Shown: in pieces, positions 18,714 to 26,494 of the stretch
How positions within the stretch are numbered: the first letter of the stretch is position 1
Layout: each line of letters starts with the position of its first letter
DNA from: Cuspidothrix sp046080125
Lineage (GTDB): Bacteria; Cyanobacteriota; Cyanobacteriia; Cyanobacteriales; Nostocaceae
Direction of reading: 5' to 3'
Assembly: GCA_046080125.1 (NCBI GenBank)
Contig: JBJTTJ010000026.1
Location: 1-62,716, forward strand
Length of the DNA: 62,716 nucleotides
Position numbers and translations under genes: made by a program
The notes under the pieces: model-generated
The model's database searches: none
What the model was told of the DNA's origin: nothing
The model's input: only the letters and a program-made list of their open reading frames with translations

Positions 18714-18764
18714 AATTCCAGGGTGTGAAGTTAGTCTGAAATTTCCTATTACTAAACTACTGGA

Positions 18765-18926
18765 CTATTCTAAATAATCATCTACTGAATCTTGAAATGC
18801 TTGTTTTAATTCCTCTACACTACCACCTTGAAATGTAATTACATCTCTAATATTAATAATTTCACCATGAAAAATCTTTGCTTCATCGTCAAATTCTACC
18901 ACTGATTCATAACCTTTATATTTCAT
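18765..18926 (-). CDS. hicB: HicB-type antitoxin, short
   Basis: 53 residues. The sequence MKYKGYESVVEFDDEAKIF followed by HGEIINIRDVITFQGGSV and ending AFQDSVDDYLE is the HicB partial RNase-H-like fold. The usual C-terminal DNA-binding helix-turn-helix is missing, as in short HicB forms. Its start overlaps the end of hicA by 11 bp, the normal toxin-first order of hicAB modules. It should bind and neutralise HicA. Confidence 0.8.
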   Translation of the reverse strand: MKYKGYESVVEFDDEAKIFHGEIINIRDVITFQGGSVEELKQAFQDSVDDYLE

Positions 18927-19125
18927 CACTATTGATCCCCGCTTCTATTAAAAAACGTCCTATGGATTTCACAGCACCTTTATCCACTTCTTTTTCAGGA
19001 TGTGGTCTGTAAAAAACTGATCTAACTTCATTCAGAGCGATTCTGACTCTTGAACCAGAACCTTCTGTGATTTCCGCTTCCAACGCTAAAAACAAACCTT
19101 CAACAGCAGTCCAAGGTATGCTCAC
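18916..19125 (-). CDS. hicA: HicA-type mRNA interferase toxin, start uncertain
   Basis: 69 residues from a GTG. The core EGSGSRVRIALNEVRS, then FYRPHPEKEVDKGAVKSI and FLIEAGI, is the double-stranded-RNA-binding-like HicA fold, of the subfamily with GSGSRVR in place of a histidine. The family normally begins about 20 residues earlier. The upstream frame does encode that part (NHHLQDIFENPIKV precedes the GTG), but there is no ATG, GTG or TTG before an in-frame stop. Either a rare start codon such as ATT is used, or the start codon was lost and the toxin is shortened. Confidence 0.75.
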   Translation of the reverse strand: MSIPWTAVEGLFLALEAEITEGSGSRVRIALNEVRSVFYRPHPEKEVDKGAVKSIGRFLIEAGINSDEI

Positions 19126-19265
19126 CTTAATGGGATTCTCAAAAATGTCTTGGAGATGATGGTTGCGTACATAAATAAATTGAGGAATTAAACTAGATGG
19201 CTATACAAGAGTTATGATTTTGATCAAAGATAAAATTAAAAACTTTCATAACCCTAATTAATGTA

Positions 19266-19817
19266 GTGTATTATCCCCAAGTTTGTGTTTCTGAGCCTAG
19301 CTGTCCGATTCATTTAGTTGGCAAAACAGGACAAGCTATAGAAATTTCCATTCATACCCCAAGTCCATATATCTGTGCCAACTGCGAACAGATATTACCA
19401 GATTGGAAACAGCAACAATTTTTATGGGTAGTAGTTGTATTGCAGCAATCACGATATCCTTTAGAAGAAATGACAGCAGAAACCGAAATAGAAAAGGAGA
19501 AGCTGAGAGAGAAATTTATGCGCTTTGGTTGCGATGTTGCCTTTAATTTGCGCGATCGCGGCTACTTAACTGACCTCATAGATCCCCGCACCGGCTATCC
19601 ATTACTATCTCATTTCGGTTTAGTTCCCCACGATGATACCGCAGTAGTCCAAGCCTTACTTAAATATCCTGCTATTCAAAATAAATGTCACGTCTTAGTT
19701 CATCCCCAATGGGGAACAGCCGTTTATCCTAGTATTATGCTTTCCGGAGCACCCCCAGAAATGATCGAGTTAGTTACCAAAGCGATCGCACCCATGCACG
19801 GATGGATAGAGGTATAG
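19266..19817 (+). CDS. MMADHC-like (methylmalonic aciduria and homocystinuria type D) protein
   Basis: 183 residues, starting at GTG. It resembles the C-terminal domain of human MMADHC, the cobalamin trafficking protein that directs B12 to its target enzymes. Distinctive stretches are RFGCDVAFNLRDRGYLTDLI, DPRTGYPLLSHFG and HVLVHPQWGTAVYP. Such homologues are known in cyanobacteria, but their role there is not established. The nearest B12-related gene in the window is the B12 radical SAM enzyme at 31.4 kb, not linked. Start by GTG because the ATG at 19261 is followed at once by a stop. Confidence 0.75.
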   Translation: MYYPQVCVSEPSCPIHLVGKTGQAIEISIHTPSPYICANCEQILPDWKQQQFLWVVVVLQQSRYPLEEMTAETEIEKEKLREKFMRFGCDVAFNLRDRGYLTDLIDPRTGYPLLSHFGLVPHDDTAVVQALLKYPAIQNKCHVLVHPQWGTAVYPSIMLSGAPPEMIELVTKAIAPMHGWIEV

Positions 19818-19854
19818 CGAGGTAGAGGATCACGGGTGCAGATTATTCCTACGA

Positions 19855-19906
19855 ACAATCAACACCTGACAACCAACACCTGACAATCAACAACTGACAA
19901 CGAACA
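19855..19906. repeat. Short heptanucleotide-type repeat stretch
   Basis: About seven imperfect units of CAACNAACACCTGA/CAACTGA type, related to the large array at 12944-13125. It lies between the MMADHC-like gene and the phasin gene. Confidence 0.6.
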
Positions 19907-19967
19907 AATAAATATGTAGGCTAGAATTACTAAGCTTTTTGTCAGCCACAAGTCAGAGGAAGGGAGT

Positions 19968-20291
19968 ATGAATAACAACAACTGGTTACAACAGCTAATG
20001 ATGTTGGGTATTGGAACAACTTCTTTAGTTGCAGATAAACTCAAGGAAGTTAGCGAAGAACTGGTAAAAGACGGTAAACTCAATCCTGAGCAAGCTAAGG
20101 CCGTCATGGATGATCTTGTCCATCAGTTGCAATCCGAACAAGGCAATTGGGATGAGCAAATGCAGCGACAAATGCGAAACATGATGCAAGATCTAGGAGT
20201 CGCTCGTCAGTCAGAAGTAGACGAATTACGAGGCAGAATTGACCGTTTAGAACGTCAAGTGCGGGATTTAGAAAACAAGCTTTGGCGCTAA
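19968..20291 (+). CDS. Phasin-family protein
   Basis: 107 residues. The N-terminal half (WLQQLMMLGIGTTSLVADKL, then DKLKEVSEELVKDGKL) and the C-terminal coiled coil (ELRGRIDRLERQVRDLENKL) are typical of cyanobacterial phasin-family or PHA-granule-associated proteins. Phasins coat polyhydroxyalkanoate granules, but many cyanobacterial members occur without PHA synthase nearby, as here, so the role is open. The ATG has a good ribosome-binding site (GGAAGGGAGT). Confidence 0.75.
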   Translation: MNNNNWLQQLMMLGIGTTSLVADKLKEVSEELVKDGKLNPEQAKAVMDDLVHQLQSEQGNWDEQMQRQMRNMMQDLGVARQSEVDELRGRIDRLERQVRDLENKLWR

Positions 20292-20370
20292 AATCACATT
20301 TGTGATTTACACTAATCTGTGTTCTGTTGGTAATCTAATTACCAATAATTGAAACTTAAGAGGGCTAATT

Positions 20371-20886
20371 TTGAAAGGAATTTTCCTCAGCGTAGTCTTA
20401 ATGCTGGTCTGTGTTGGTGTTTTAGTATTTGCCCAAGTTGGCAGTAAACAAGATACTGCCCCAGCTACCCAATTCACCCAAACAACTACTACCATAATTC
20501 AAGAAAACAATACTCTAATAGCGAGCAATACAATGTCTGAAACCAATGTTGTCACTACCCCCTCTGGATTAAAATATGAGGAAATACAAGAGGGAACAGG
20601 TGAAACTCCCAAATCTGGACAAACCGTTGTGGTTCATTACACCGGCACTTTAGAAGATGGTACTAAATTTGATAGTTCACGAGATCGCGGTCAACCCTTT
20701 CAGTTTAAAATCGGTGTCGGACAAGTAATTAAAGGTTGGGACGAAGGACTAAGCATTATGAAAGTAGGTGGCCGTCGTAAACTAATCATCCCCTCAGAAT
20801 TAGGTTATGGTGCCCGTGGCGCTGGTGGTGTCATCCCCCCCTACTCTACTTTAATTTTTGATGTAGAATTATTGGGCGTGAAATAA
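20371..20886 (+). CDS. FKBP-type peptidyl-prolyl cis-trans isomerase, exported or membrane-anchored
   Basis: 171 residues from a TTG start preceded by GAGGG. An N-terminal hydrophobic segment (GIFLSVVLMLVCVGVLVFAQ) acts as signal peptide or anchor, followed by a Thr/Asn-rich linker. The FKBP domain covers about residues 68-171, with VVVHYTGTLEDGTKFDSS, GQVIKGWDEGL and GYGARGAGGVIPP. It speeds up proline isomerisation of proteins in the periplasm or thylakoid lumen. Motifs are complete, so it should be active. Confidence 0.9.
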   Translation: MKGIFLSVVLMLVCVGVLVFAQVGSKQDTAPATQFTQTTTTIIQENNTLIASNTMSETNVVTTPSGLKYEEIQEGTGETPKSGQTVVVHYTGTLEDGTKFDSSRDRGQPFQFKIGVGQVIKGWDEGLSIMKVGGRRKLIIPSELGYGARGAGGVIPPYSTLIFDVELLGVK

Positions 20887-21089
20887 GTACGTAGCTAAAA
20901 ATTCAGGAGTTCAGGATCTCAGGAGTATAGCTAACGCCACCCTTTGCTGTCACCATGAAGAATATTTTTATTTTATCTTCCCTGTTTCCTGCTCCCTGAA
21001 TTATCACAAAATTAAACAAGAGCAGACAATTCTTTACCTGTACCTCTACACTCTTAATTTATAAAGGTTAAATTTAGATATTTAGTATT

Positions 21090-22091
21090 ATGAGAAAGCT
21101 TTATTTTTTAGTTCCAGGGACGGGTGGTAAATTCGCTTGTGGTGGTCTATGGGCAGAGTTGAAAACATTAGGTTTAGCTCAACAAATTTGTGAAGCTGAA
21201 GTAGTTACTTATCGCCAAAAGGAATCTAGTAAATTATTTTTAGATGATTTATTACAAGAGCAAAATTTAGATCATGTAATTTTTGTAATTAGTTGGGGTT
21301 TTCATGTTGGTCAGTTAGCAGTTAAATTACAAAAATATCATGTAATTTATCATGCCCACAGTGCAGGTTATAAAATTAATTTACCATCCAATATTCCTAT
21401 TATTACAGTTAGCAAAAATACCCTAGGTTATTGGGGTCAAAAATCACCAAATTCTCTGATTTACTATTTACCAAATCAAATTAGTGACGGCTTTACAAAT
21501 TTACATCAAAATCGAGATATTGATGTTCTGGTGCAAATGCGAAAATCTTCAGAATATTTAATTAAATCATTAATTCCAGCTTTAGAAAAAAAATGTAATG
21601 TGTTAGTTATTGATAGTTATGTAGAAGATTTACCCGCTTTATTTAATCGTGCTAAAATTTACCTTTATGACTCTGCCGAATATTGGCAATTACAAGGAGT
21701 TAGCGAAGGATTTGGTTTACAACCCATGGAAGCTTTAGCTTGTGGTTGTCAAGTTTTTTCTAGTGTCAATGGGGGATTATCTGATTATTTAGATCCGAGT
21801 TTTAATTGTTATAAAATTGCGGTTTATGCTCTAGAATATGATGTAGATAGGATTTTAAAAGTTTTAACATCGCCAACCCAACTAACTTTATCAGAAACTG
21901 TGTTAGCAGAATATAGAACTGAGAATATTATCCAACGATTGAGAGTAATTTTAACAGAAATTAATCAGTTCTTTGATCATAAAAATAATTACTCGTCCAA
22001 AATTACCAATTTAACAAAAATACGGTTAACAAAATTATTTCTACAGAGAATCTTTGCTAAAATTAAAAAGAAATATTTACCGAATAAATAG
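21090..22091 (+). CDS. GT-B fold glycosyltransferase (GT4-like)
   Basis: 333 residues. The C-terminal half carries the nucleotide-sugar site of GT4-type enzymes: GVSEGFGLQPMEALACGC followed by VFSSVNGGLSDYL. The N-terminal half (FLVPGTGGKFACGGLWAEL) is the acceptor domain. There is no membrane segment. It lies 8 bp upstream of the dTDP-glucose 4,6-dehydratase gene, so the two are very likely co-transcribed and serve surface polysaccharide or other glycan synthesis. Donor and acceptor are unknown. Confidence 0.75.
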   Translation: MRKLYFLVPGTGGKFACGGLWAELKTLGLAQQICEAEVVTYRQKESSKLFLDDLLQEQNLDHVIFVISWGFHVGQLAVKLQKYHVIYHAHSAGYKINLPSNIPIITVSKNTLGYWGQKSPNSLIYYLPNQISDGFTNLHQNRDIDVLVQMRKSSEYLIKSLIPALEKKCNVLVIDSYVEDLPALFNRAKIYLYDSAEYWQLQGVSEGFGLQPMEALACGCQVFSSVNGGLSDYLDPSFNCYKIAVYALEYDVDRILKVLTSPTQLTLSETVLAEYRTENIIQRLRVILTEINQFFDHKNNYSSKITNLTKIRLTKLFLQRIFAKIKKKYLPNK

Positions 22092-22099
22092 GGAATCTC

Positions 22100-23131
22100 A
22101 TGGGTAGAAGATTATTAGTGACCGGGGGTGCGGGGTTCATTGGATCTAATTTTGTTCATCATTGGTGTCAAGCTTATCCCCATGATAGATTAGTGGTATT
22201 GGATGCTCTCACCTATGCAGGAAATATTCAGAATTTAGCCTCCGTATCAGGAAAAGAGAATTTCCGATTTATTCAGGGGGACATAGGCGATCGCTCTTTG
22301 GTAGATGAAATAATTTTAACAGAAAATATAGATACCATAGCCCATTTTGCGGCAGAATCTCACGTTGATCGTTCTATTACCAGTCCTGCTGCATTTGTAC
22401 AAACTAATGTTGTAGGAACTTTTACTCTATTGGAAGCTTTTCGTCAACATTGGGAAGCAAAATCCCAACCTGATAATTATCTCTTTCTTCATGTTTCTAC
22501 CGATGAAGTTTATGGTAGTCTCACAGCAGATGATCCAGCATTTTCAGAAACTACACCCTACAGTCCTAATAGTCCCTATTCAGCATCAAAAGCCGGCAGT
22601 GATCATTTAGTTCGCGCTTATTATCATACCTATAAATTACCAACAATTATCACCAACTGCTCTAATAATTATGGTGCTTTTCAATTCCCCGAAAAACTAA
22701 TTCCCCTCATCTGTATTAACATTTTAACTGGTAAAAAATTACCCGTTTATGGAGATGGTAAAAATGTCAGGGATTGGTTATATGTAGGTGATCATTGTCG
22801 CGCTTTAGATGTCGTCATTCATTATGGTAAACCAGGAGAAAATTATAATATTGGTGGCAATAACGAAGTTGAAAATATTAGTCTTGTCCAAAATTTGTGT
22901 CAAATTATGAATGAGTTAGTCCCAGATTTACCAGTATATCCATCGGAAAATTTAATTACTTTTGTTAAGGATAGACCTGGACATGATCGAAGATATGCCA
23001 TCAATGCTAATAAGCTAAAAACAGAATTGGGTTGGACTCCATCTGTAACAATTACTGAAGGTTTACGTTTAACTGTAAAATGGTATCTCAATCATCGTGA
23101 TTGGTGGCAACCTTTGTTAGCAGATATTTAA
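22100..23131 (+). CDS. rfbB: dTDP-glucose 4,6-dehydratase
   Basis: 343 residues of the RmlB type, converting dTDP-glucose to dTDP-4-keto-6-deoxyglucose on the way to dTDP-rhamnose and other deoxysugars. NAD motif TGGAGFIGSNF near the N-terminus; FAAESHVDRSI; catalytic STDEVYGS (Asp-Glu pair); YSASKAGSDHLVRAY with the Tyr/Lys pair; NCSNNYGAFQFPEKLIPL; and DWLYVGDHCRA. All family hallmarks are present. It is coupled to the upstream glycosyltransferase. The other rml genes are not in the window. Confidence 0.94.
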   Translation: MGRRLLVTGGAGFIGSNFVHHWCQAYPHDRLVVLDALTYAGNIQNLASVSGKENFRFIQGDIGDRSLVDEIILTENIDTIAHFAAESHVDRSITSPAAFVQTNVVGTFTLLEAFRQHWEAKSQPDNYLFLHVSTDEVYGSLTADDPAFSETTPYSPNSPYSASKAGSDHLVRAYYHTYKLPTIITNCSNNYGAFQFPEKLIPLICINILTGKKLPVYGDGKNVRDWLYVGDHCRALDVVIHYGKPGENYNIGGNNEVENISLVQNLCQIMNELVPDLPVYPSENLITFVKDRPGHDRRYAINANKLKTELGWTPSVTITEGLRLTVKWYLNHRDWWQPLLADI

Positions 23132-23152
23132 TACCAATTTCTAAAAATCAAA

Positions 23153-23179
23153 TCCCCAACTTCTCTAAAAAGTCGGGGA
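23153..23179. terminator. Candidate terminator hairpin between converging genes
   Basis: CCCCAACTT at 23154-23162 pairs with AAGTCGGGG at 23170-23178 with one mismatch. It lies between rfbB (plus) and the TrpC-like gene (minus). It belongs to the same repeat family as 24214-24279. Confidence 0.5.
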
Positions 23180-23198
23180 TATTGTATATCCAAAATGT

Positions 23199-24062
23199 CT
23201 AATGATGAATGGGAAATTTAGATTGTAGGAGATTTTTTACAGCTAATTCCAAATCATTTTCTTTAAGTAAAGATTCTCCCATAATCACCGTTTGGACACC
23301 AGCTTCAGCTACAAAATATAAATCTTCTGGAGTTTCTATTCCTGATTCGCTAATAACTAAAATGCCTAACTTTTGGAGTTGCGATCGCCTATCCTCCATT
23401 AGTTGCTGAGTAATGTGAATATTCTTGCTAAAATCACTGTAACTCTGGTTGTTAATAGAAATTATCCGAATATCTTCTAATTCTAGAACTCTATCCAAAT
23501 CATGTAAATTATTGACTTGAATAATAGCATTCATCCCCAGGTAATAAATAACTCGTAAAAAGTTTTTTAATTCCTTATCTGTAAGAATAGCAGCAGTTAA
23601 TAATACTGCATCTGCACCCGCTGAACGAGCTAAATAAATTTGGCAGGGATCAATAATAAAATCTCTGCAAAGTAGGGGTATTGCCACTCGATATCTAATC
23701 GCCCGCAGATGATCAAAACCTCCTTGAAAAAACTTTTTATCAGTAACCACAGATAAACAAGATGCGCCCCCTCTTTTATAGGCTTGGGCAATAGTAACTG
23801 GCTCAAAATCTGGTCTAATTAAATCATGGTAAGGAGATGATTTTTTAATTTCTCCAATTAAGCTAGGCTTATAAATACTCTGTTGTAAGGCTGTGTAAAA
23901 GTCTCTCACTGTGGGAGCAGAACTTAATTGACGTTGTAAAGAAGCCCAGGTCATATCTTGTTGCATCTTTGCCACTTCTAGCTTTTTATGCCATATAATT
24001 TCCTGAAGTGTTACAGTCACTTGTTGATTATAAATTGTAACTGGATAGATCATAAAATCCAT
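23199..24062 (-). CDS. TrpC-like protein (indole-3-glycerol phosphate synthase fold) with altered catalytic residues
   Basis: 287 residues aligned by eye over the full length of indole-3-glycerol phosphate synthase, the (beta/alpha)8 enzyme of tryptophan synthesis. Kept are Glu71 and Lys73 (GEIKKSSP), FFQGGFDHL, the DFIIDPCQIYLAR segment, an Asn in SINNQ, and ISESGI. Changed are the general-acid lysine (CKDF in E. coli) to Arg133 (CRDF), the catalytic Glu before strand 6 (TEVS) to Gln182 (IQVN), INNRD to INNQS, and SPSKG to SPYHD. It is probably not an ordinary TrpC, and activity may be lost or redirected. No other trp gene adjoins it. A second, normal trpC elsewhere would be expected. Confidence 0.8.
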   Translation of the reverse strand: MDFMIYPVTIYNQQVTVTLQEIIWHKKLEVAKMQQDMTWASLQRQLSSAPTVRDFYTALQQSIYKPSLIGEIKKSSPYHDLIRPDFEPVTIAQAYKRGGASCLSVVTDKKFFQGGFDHLRAIRYRVAIPLLCRDFIIDPCQIYLARSAGADAVLLTAAILTDKELKNFLRVIYYLGMNAIIQVNNLHDLDRVLELEDIRIISINNQSYSDFSKNIHITQQLMEDRRSQLQKLGILVISESGIETPEDLYFVAEAGVQTVIMGESLLKENDLELAVKNLLQSKFPIHH

Positions 24063-24213
24063 ATAGTAGTGATGAATTTGGTCTGTGACTTTACCTTGCC
24101 TTTTTCTTGAATCAAAAAAAGTTAAACATATCCAGAAATTTAACTATTTTGATGGGATTTAGGAGTATTGAGTGATTGACAACAAATGTTTTGTTTAAAA
24201 AAACCGGATGATA

Positions 24214-24279
24214 ATATCCCCGACTTCTTTGATTAACTGTGTCCATAAATTATAAATTGATCACAAGAAGTCGGAGACA
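24214..24279. repeat. Inverted repeat (ATATCCCCGACTTCTT family)
   Basis: TATCCCCGACTTCTT at about 24214-24228 faces AAGAAGTCGGAGACAT at about 24264-24279. The arms are related to hairpins at 23153 and sequences near 7230 and 33000. It lies 17 bp downstream of the HetP-like gene's stop and may act as its transcription end. Confidence 0.55.
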
Positions 24280-24295
24280 TAGGGATGAACGATTG

Positions 24296-24532
24296 CTATA
24301 GCTGAATACTCGCATTTTGTTGAGAATTTACGAGTAAGCAATTGGTTTTCAGTAATCTGATATAAGTACGATAGGGTATATAGTCCATAGGATTGTAACC
24401 AGCAAATTGTAAAACTAAAACACAAGCCCAAGAATATTTACCCACTATAATTGCTTTGATGATTTGTTCTACTTGTTCAGTTTTGATTTTTTTGTTGATG
24501 GCTGGATTATATCCACTAATATTTTGATTCAT
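24296..24532 (-). CDS. HetP-like heterocyst commitment protein
   Basis: 78 residues. The core KIKTEQVEQIIKAIIVGKYS followed by WACVLVLQFAGYNPMDYIPY and RTYIRLLKTN is the HetP-family signature of heterocyst-forming cyanobacteria. HetP is needed for, and paralogues modulate the timing of, commitment to heterocyst differentiation. ATG 24532 is preferred over GTG 24541 because GGGAG stands eight bases before it. A hydrophobic block (YSWACVLVLQFAGY) is family-typical. The 0.7-kb region upstream is gene-free and should hold its regulatory sites. Whether this is HetP itself or a paralogue cannot be decided here. Confidence 0.8.
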   Translation of the reverse strand: MNQNISGYNPAINKKIKTEQVEQIIKAIIVGKYSWACVLVLQFAGYNPMDYIPYRTYIRLLKTNCLLVNSQQNASIQL

Positions 24533-24541
24533 AAGTTGCAC

Positions 24542-25233
24542 TCCCGTTTGTTACAGATAATCAATTGACAGCTTCAAGAATGTTTTCTAAGTTTGATTAT
24601 TTATTCATCCAACTGGCTGTCTTTTTTAAGACTACCTAAAATTACTATCCGAATACATGAACTATTTTTTGATCAACTTGATGATTTTTTTGATCTTATT
24701 TTTATAGTAATAGCATACTGATGTTCTTGTAAGCAATAATCTATGGTTACAATTATCATTATTATTATCATGAATTTTATTTAGATTTTTTTAACTTTTT
24801 CTCTTGCCCAGGATCGATGTCAAATTATTCAGGGGTAATTCAAGCTAAAAATCTACTCCTAGAGACGGATGATCTCGTGTTTTGTTCCGTTGTTCAATGC
24901 AAAGAAGATAAAATCTGGTAATATCAGCTAAATAATGGATAATGTAGCGATTTATCAGAAATCATAAACATCTCAAGAATATGGATTGACACCTTCATAA
25001 TTCTTGATAGTTGTAGAACTTATCCAAGATGTAGCTGAAACCCTTATTCCTCTGTAGGGGTAATTTGTGAATTACCCCTACTTTCGTTTTATTGTGGGTC
25101 ATAAGAATTTTAAAGTCTCTTACCCCCAAACTTGGGGGTTACAGGGGCAGAGATTTATGGGACTGAATAATCATAAAACGAAATTCTTTGGCTGATGCAA
25201 CTAAATTAAAATTCCTGGAGCTGTGTTGATAGA
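24542..25233. other. Long divergent intergenic region, 692 bp
   Basis: Lies between the HetP-like gene (minus) and the AraC-type response regulator (plus). The first 250 bases are very AT-rich, with an A/T tract run near 24655-24780. The stretch 25109-25172 holds an inverted repeat with TACCCCCAAACTTGGGGGTT, related to 2820-2905. I found no clear NtcA box (GTA-N8-TAC) and no gene. Confidence 0.45.
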
Positions 25234-26139
25234 ATGCAGATACATTCAAACTTAAAATTAATTATGTACCCAATATCAAGAACAATAATTGTCATTGATC
25301 ATGACGATACAAGTCGCAATTTTGTTTTATATGCTCTTGAGTCTAAAGGGTATTCGGCTATAGGTGCAGAAAATGGTCTGATGGGTGTGGAATTAACCAA
25401 AAAATTTCTACCTGATTTGGTAATTTCCGATTTAGTAATGCCAGAAATGGATGGTTATACTGTATTAAGTGAGTTACGAGAAGACCCCTTAACAGCAATT
25501 ATCCCGTTTATTTTTCTGACAAATATTAATAGTAAAACATCCTGGCGGAAAGCCATGGAATGGGGAGCAGATGATTATTTAACTAAGCCTGTGCAGAGGG
25601 ATGAGTTGCTGCGAGCGATCGCTATCCGATTAGAAAAACAAGCCCTATTAAGATATTGGTATACTACCAATTCCCATCCAGGATTATTAACAGAATCACC
25701 CACTACATCCATAAATTCTCAGTCAATTTTTCCTAATCTTCCCCATTTACAAAAGATTTTTGATTATATAGAAGCTAATTATCACAAAGGAATTACCTTA
25801 TCTGATGTAGCTGGAGAGGTAGGTTATTCTCAAGCATATTTAACTAACCAAGTGGCTAAACAAACAGGTAAACCAATCAATGTTTGGATTGTGAAACGAA
25901 GAATGATTGCTGCCCGATCTTTATTAGAAAATACTAATCAGACAGTTGAAGAAATTGCTGGCAGTCTTGGTTATCAAAATTCTTGTCATTTCTCCCGCCA
26001 GTTTCGCCAACATCATGGGTTATCACCAGCAAATTGGCGTAAAAAACATCAATTAAACCCAGATGCAAAACATATCAAGTTGCCACTTCTCAAAAATATT
26101 CCAGAATCAGCTATATCTGGGGGTGCGGGGAGAAATTGA
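25234..26139 (+). CDS. Response regulator with AraC-type DNA-binding domain
   Basis: 301 residues. An N-terminal receiver (about residues 15-135) has the phospho-acceptor in DLVISDLVMPEMDG and the lysine in DDYLTKPVQRDEL. A linker follows, then a double helix-turn-helix AraC domain (about 165-265: GITLSDVAGEVGYSQAYLTN, then VEEIAGSLGYQNSCHFSRQF). It should bind DNA when phosphorylated. Translation could start instead at the ATG at 25264. No kinase adjoins it. Its position facing the HetP-like gene across a long intergenic region invites the guess that it regulates that gene, without direct evidence. Confidence 0.88.
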   Translation: MQIHSNLKLIMYPISRTIIVIDHDDTSRNFVLYALESKGYSAIGAENGLMGVELTKKFLPDLVISDLVMPEMDGYTVLSELREDPLTAIIPFIFLTNINSKTSWRKAMEWGADDYLTKPVQRDELLRAIAIRLEKQALLRYWYTTNSHPGLLTESPTTSINSQSIFPNLPHLQKIFDYIEANYHKGITLSDVAGEVGYSQAYLTNQVAKQTGKPINVWIVKRRMIAARSLLENTNQTVEEIAGSLGYQNSCHFSRQFRQHHGLSPANWRKKHQLNPDAKHIKLPLLKNIPESAISGGAGRN

Positions 26140-26159
26140 AGACAGGAAAGCGCCAGATC

Positions 26160-26483
26160 TTAATTAGTTTTGGAAGTAGTTAATTTTTGGATAAATAATT
26201 GTATGGATAGGGCGAATAAACCTAGGGCGACCAAACCGAATATCCCCGCACCCAAGGCTACTATACCTACTACTAAAGTTCGCACAGCAGCAGCAATATT
26301 AATTACAGTTTGATTATCAGAATGAGTAGGTTTATTGGCAAAAGTCGTAGCGATCGCTATCATTAAAGAATAGGCAGCAAAGGAAAATCCTCCCGATATA
26401 ATAGACCCAGTTACACAACGTAAAGGAGTGATTTCTACCTGAGTTGAACTATCTGGTCCTGGTGTGTGTTGTGGTTGATTCAT
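26160..26483 (-). CDS. DUF3082 membrane protein
   Basis: 107 residues with two predicted membrane segments: GSIISGGFSFAAYSLMIAIATTF and, after a loop rich in Asn and Thr, VGIVALGAGIFGLVALGLFAL (each quoted only to mark the stretch). The N-terminus is hydrophilic with Pro and Gln. This matches the DUF3082 family of cyanobacteria and plastids, function unknown. It is 11 bp downstream of ispE on the same strand and is probably co-transcribed with it. Confidence 0.75.
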   Translation of the reverse strand: MNQPQHTPGPDSSTQVEITPLRCVTGSIISGGFSFAAYSLMIAIATTFANKPTHSDNQTVINIAAAVRTLVVGIVALGAGIFGLVALGLFALSIQLFIQKLTTSKTN

Positions 26484-26494
26484 AACAGTGTTAA

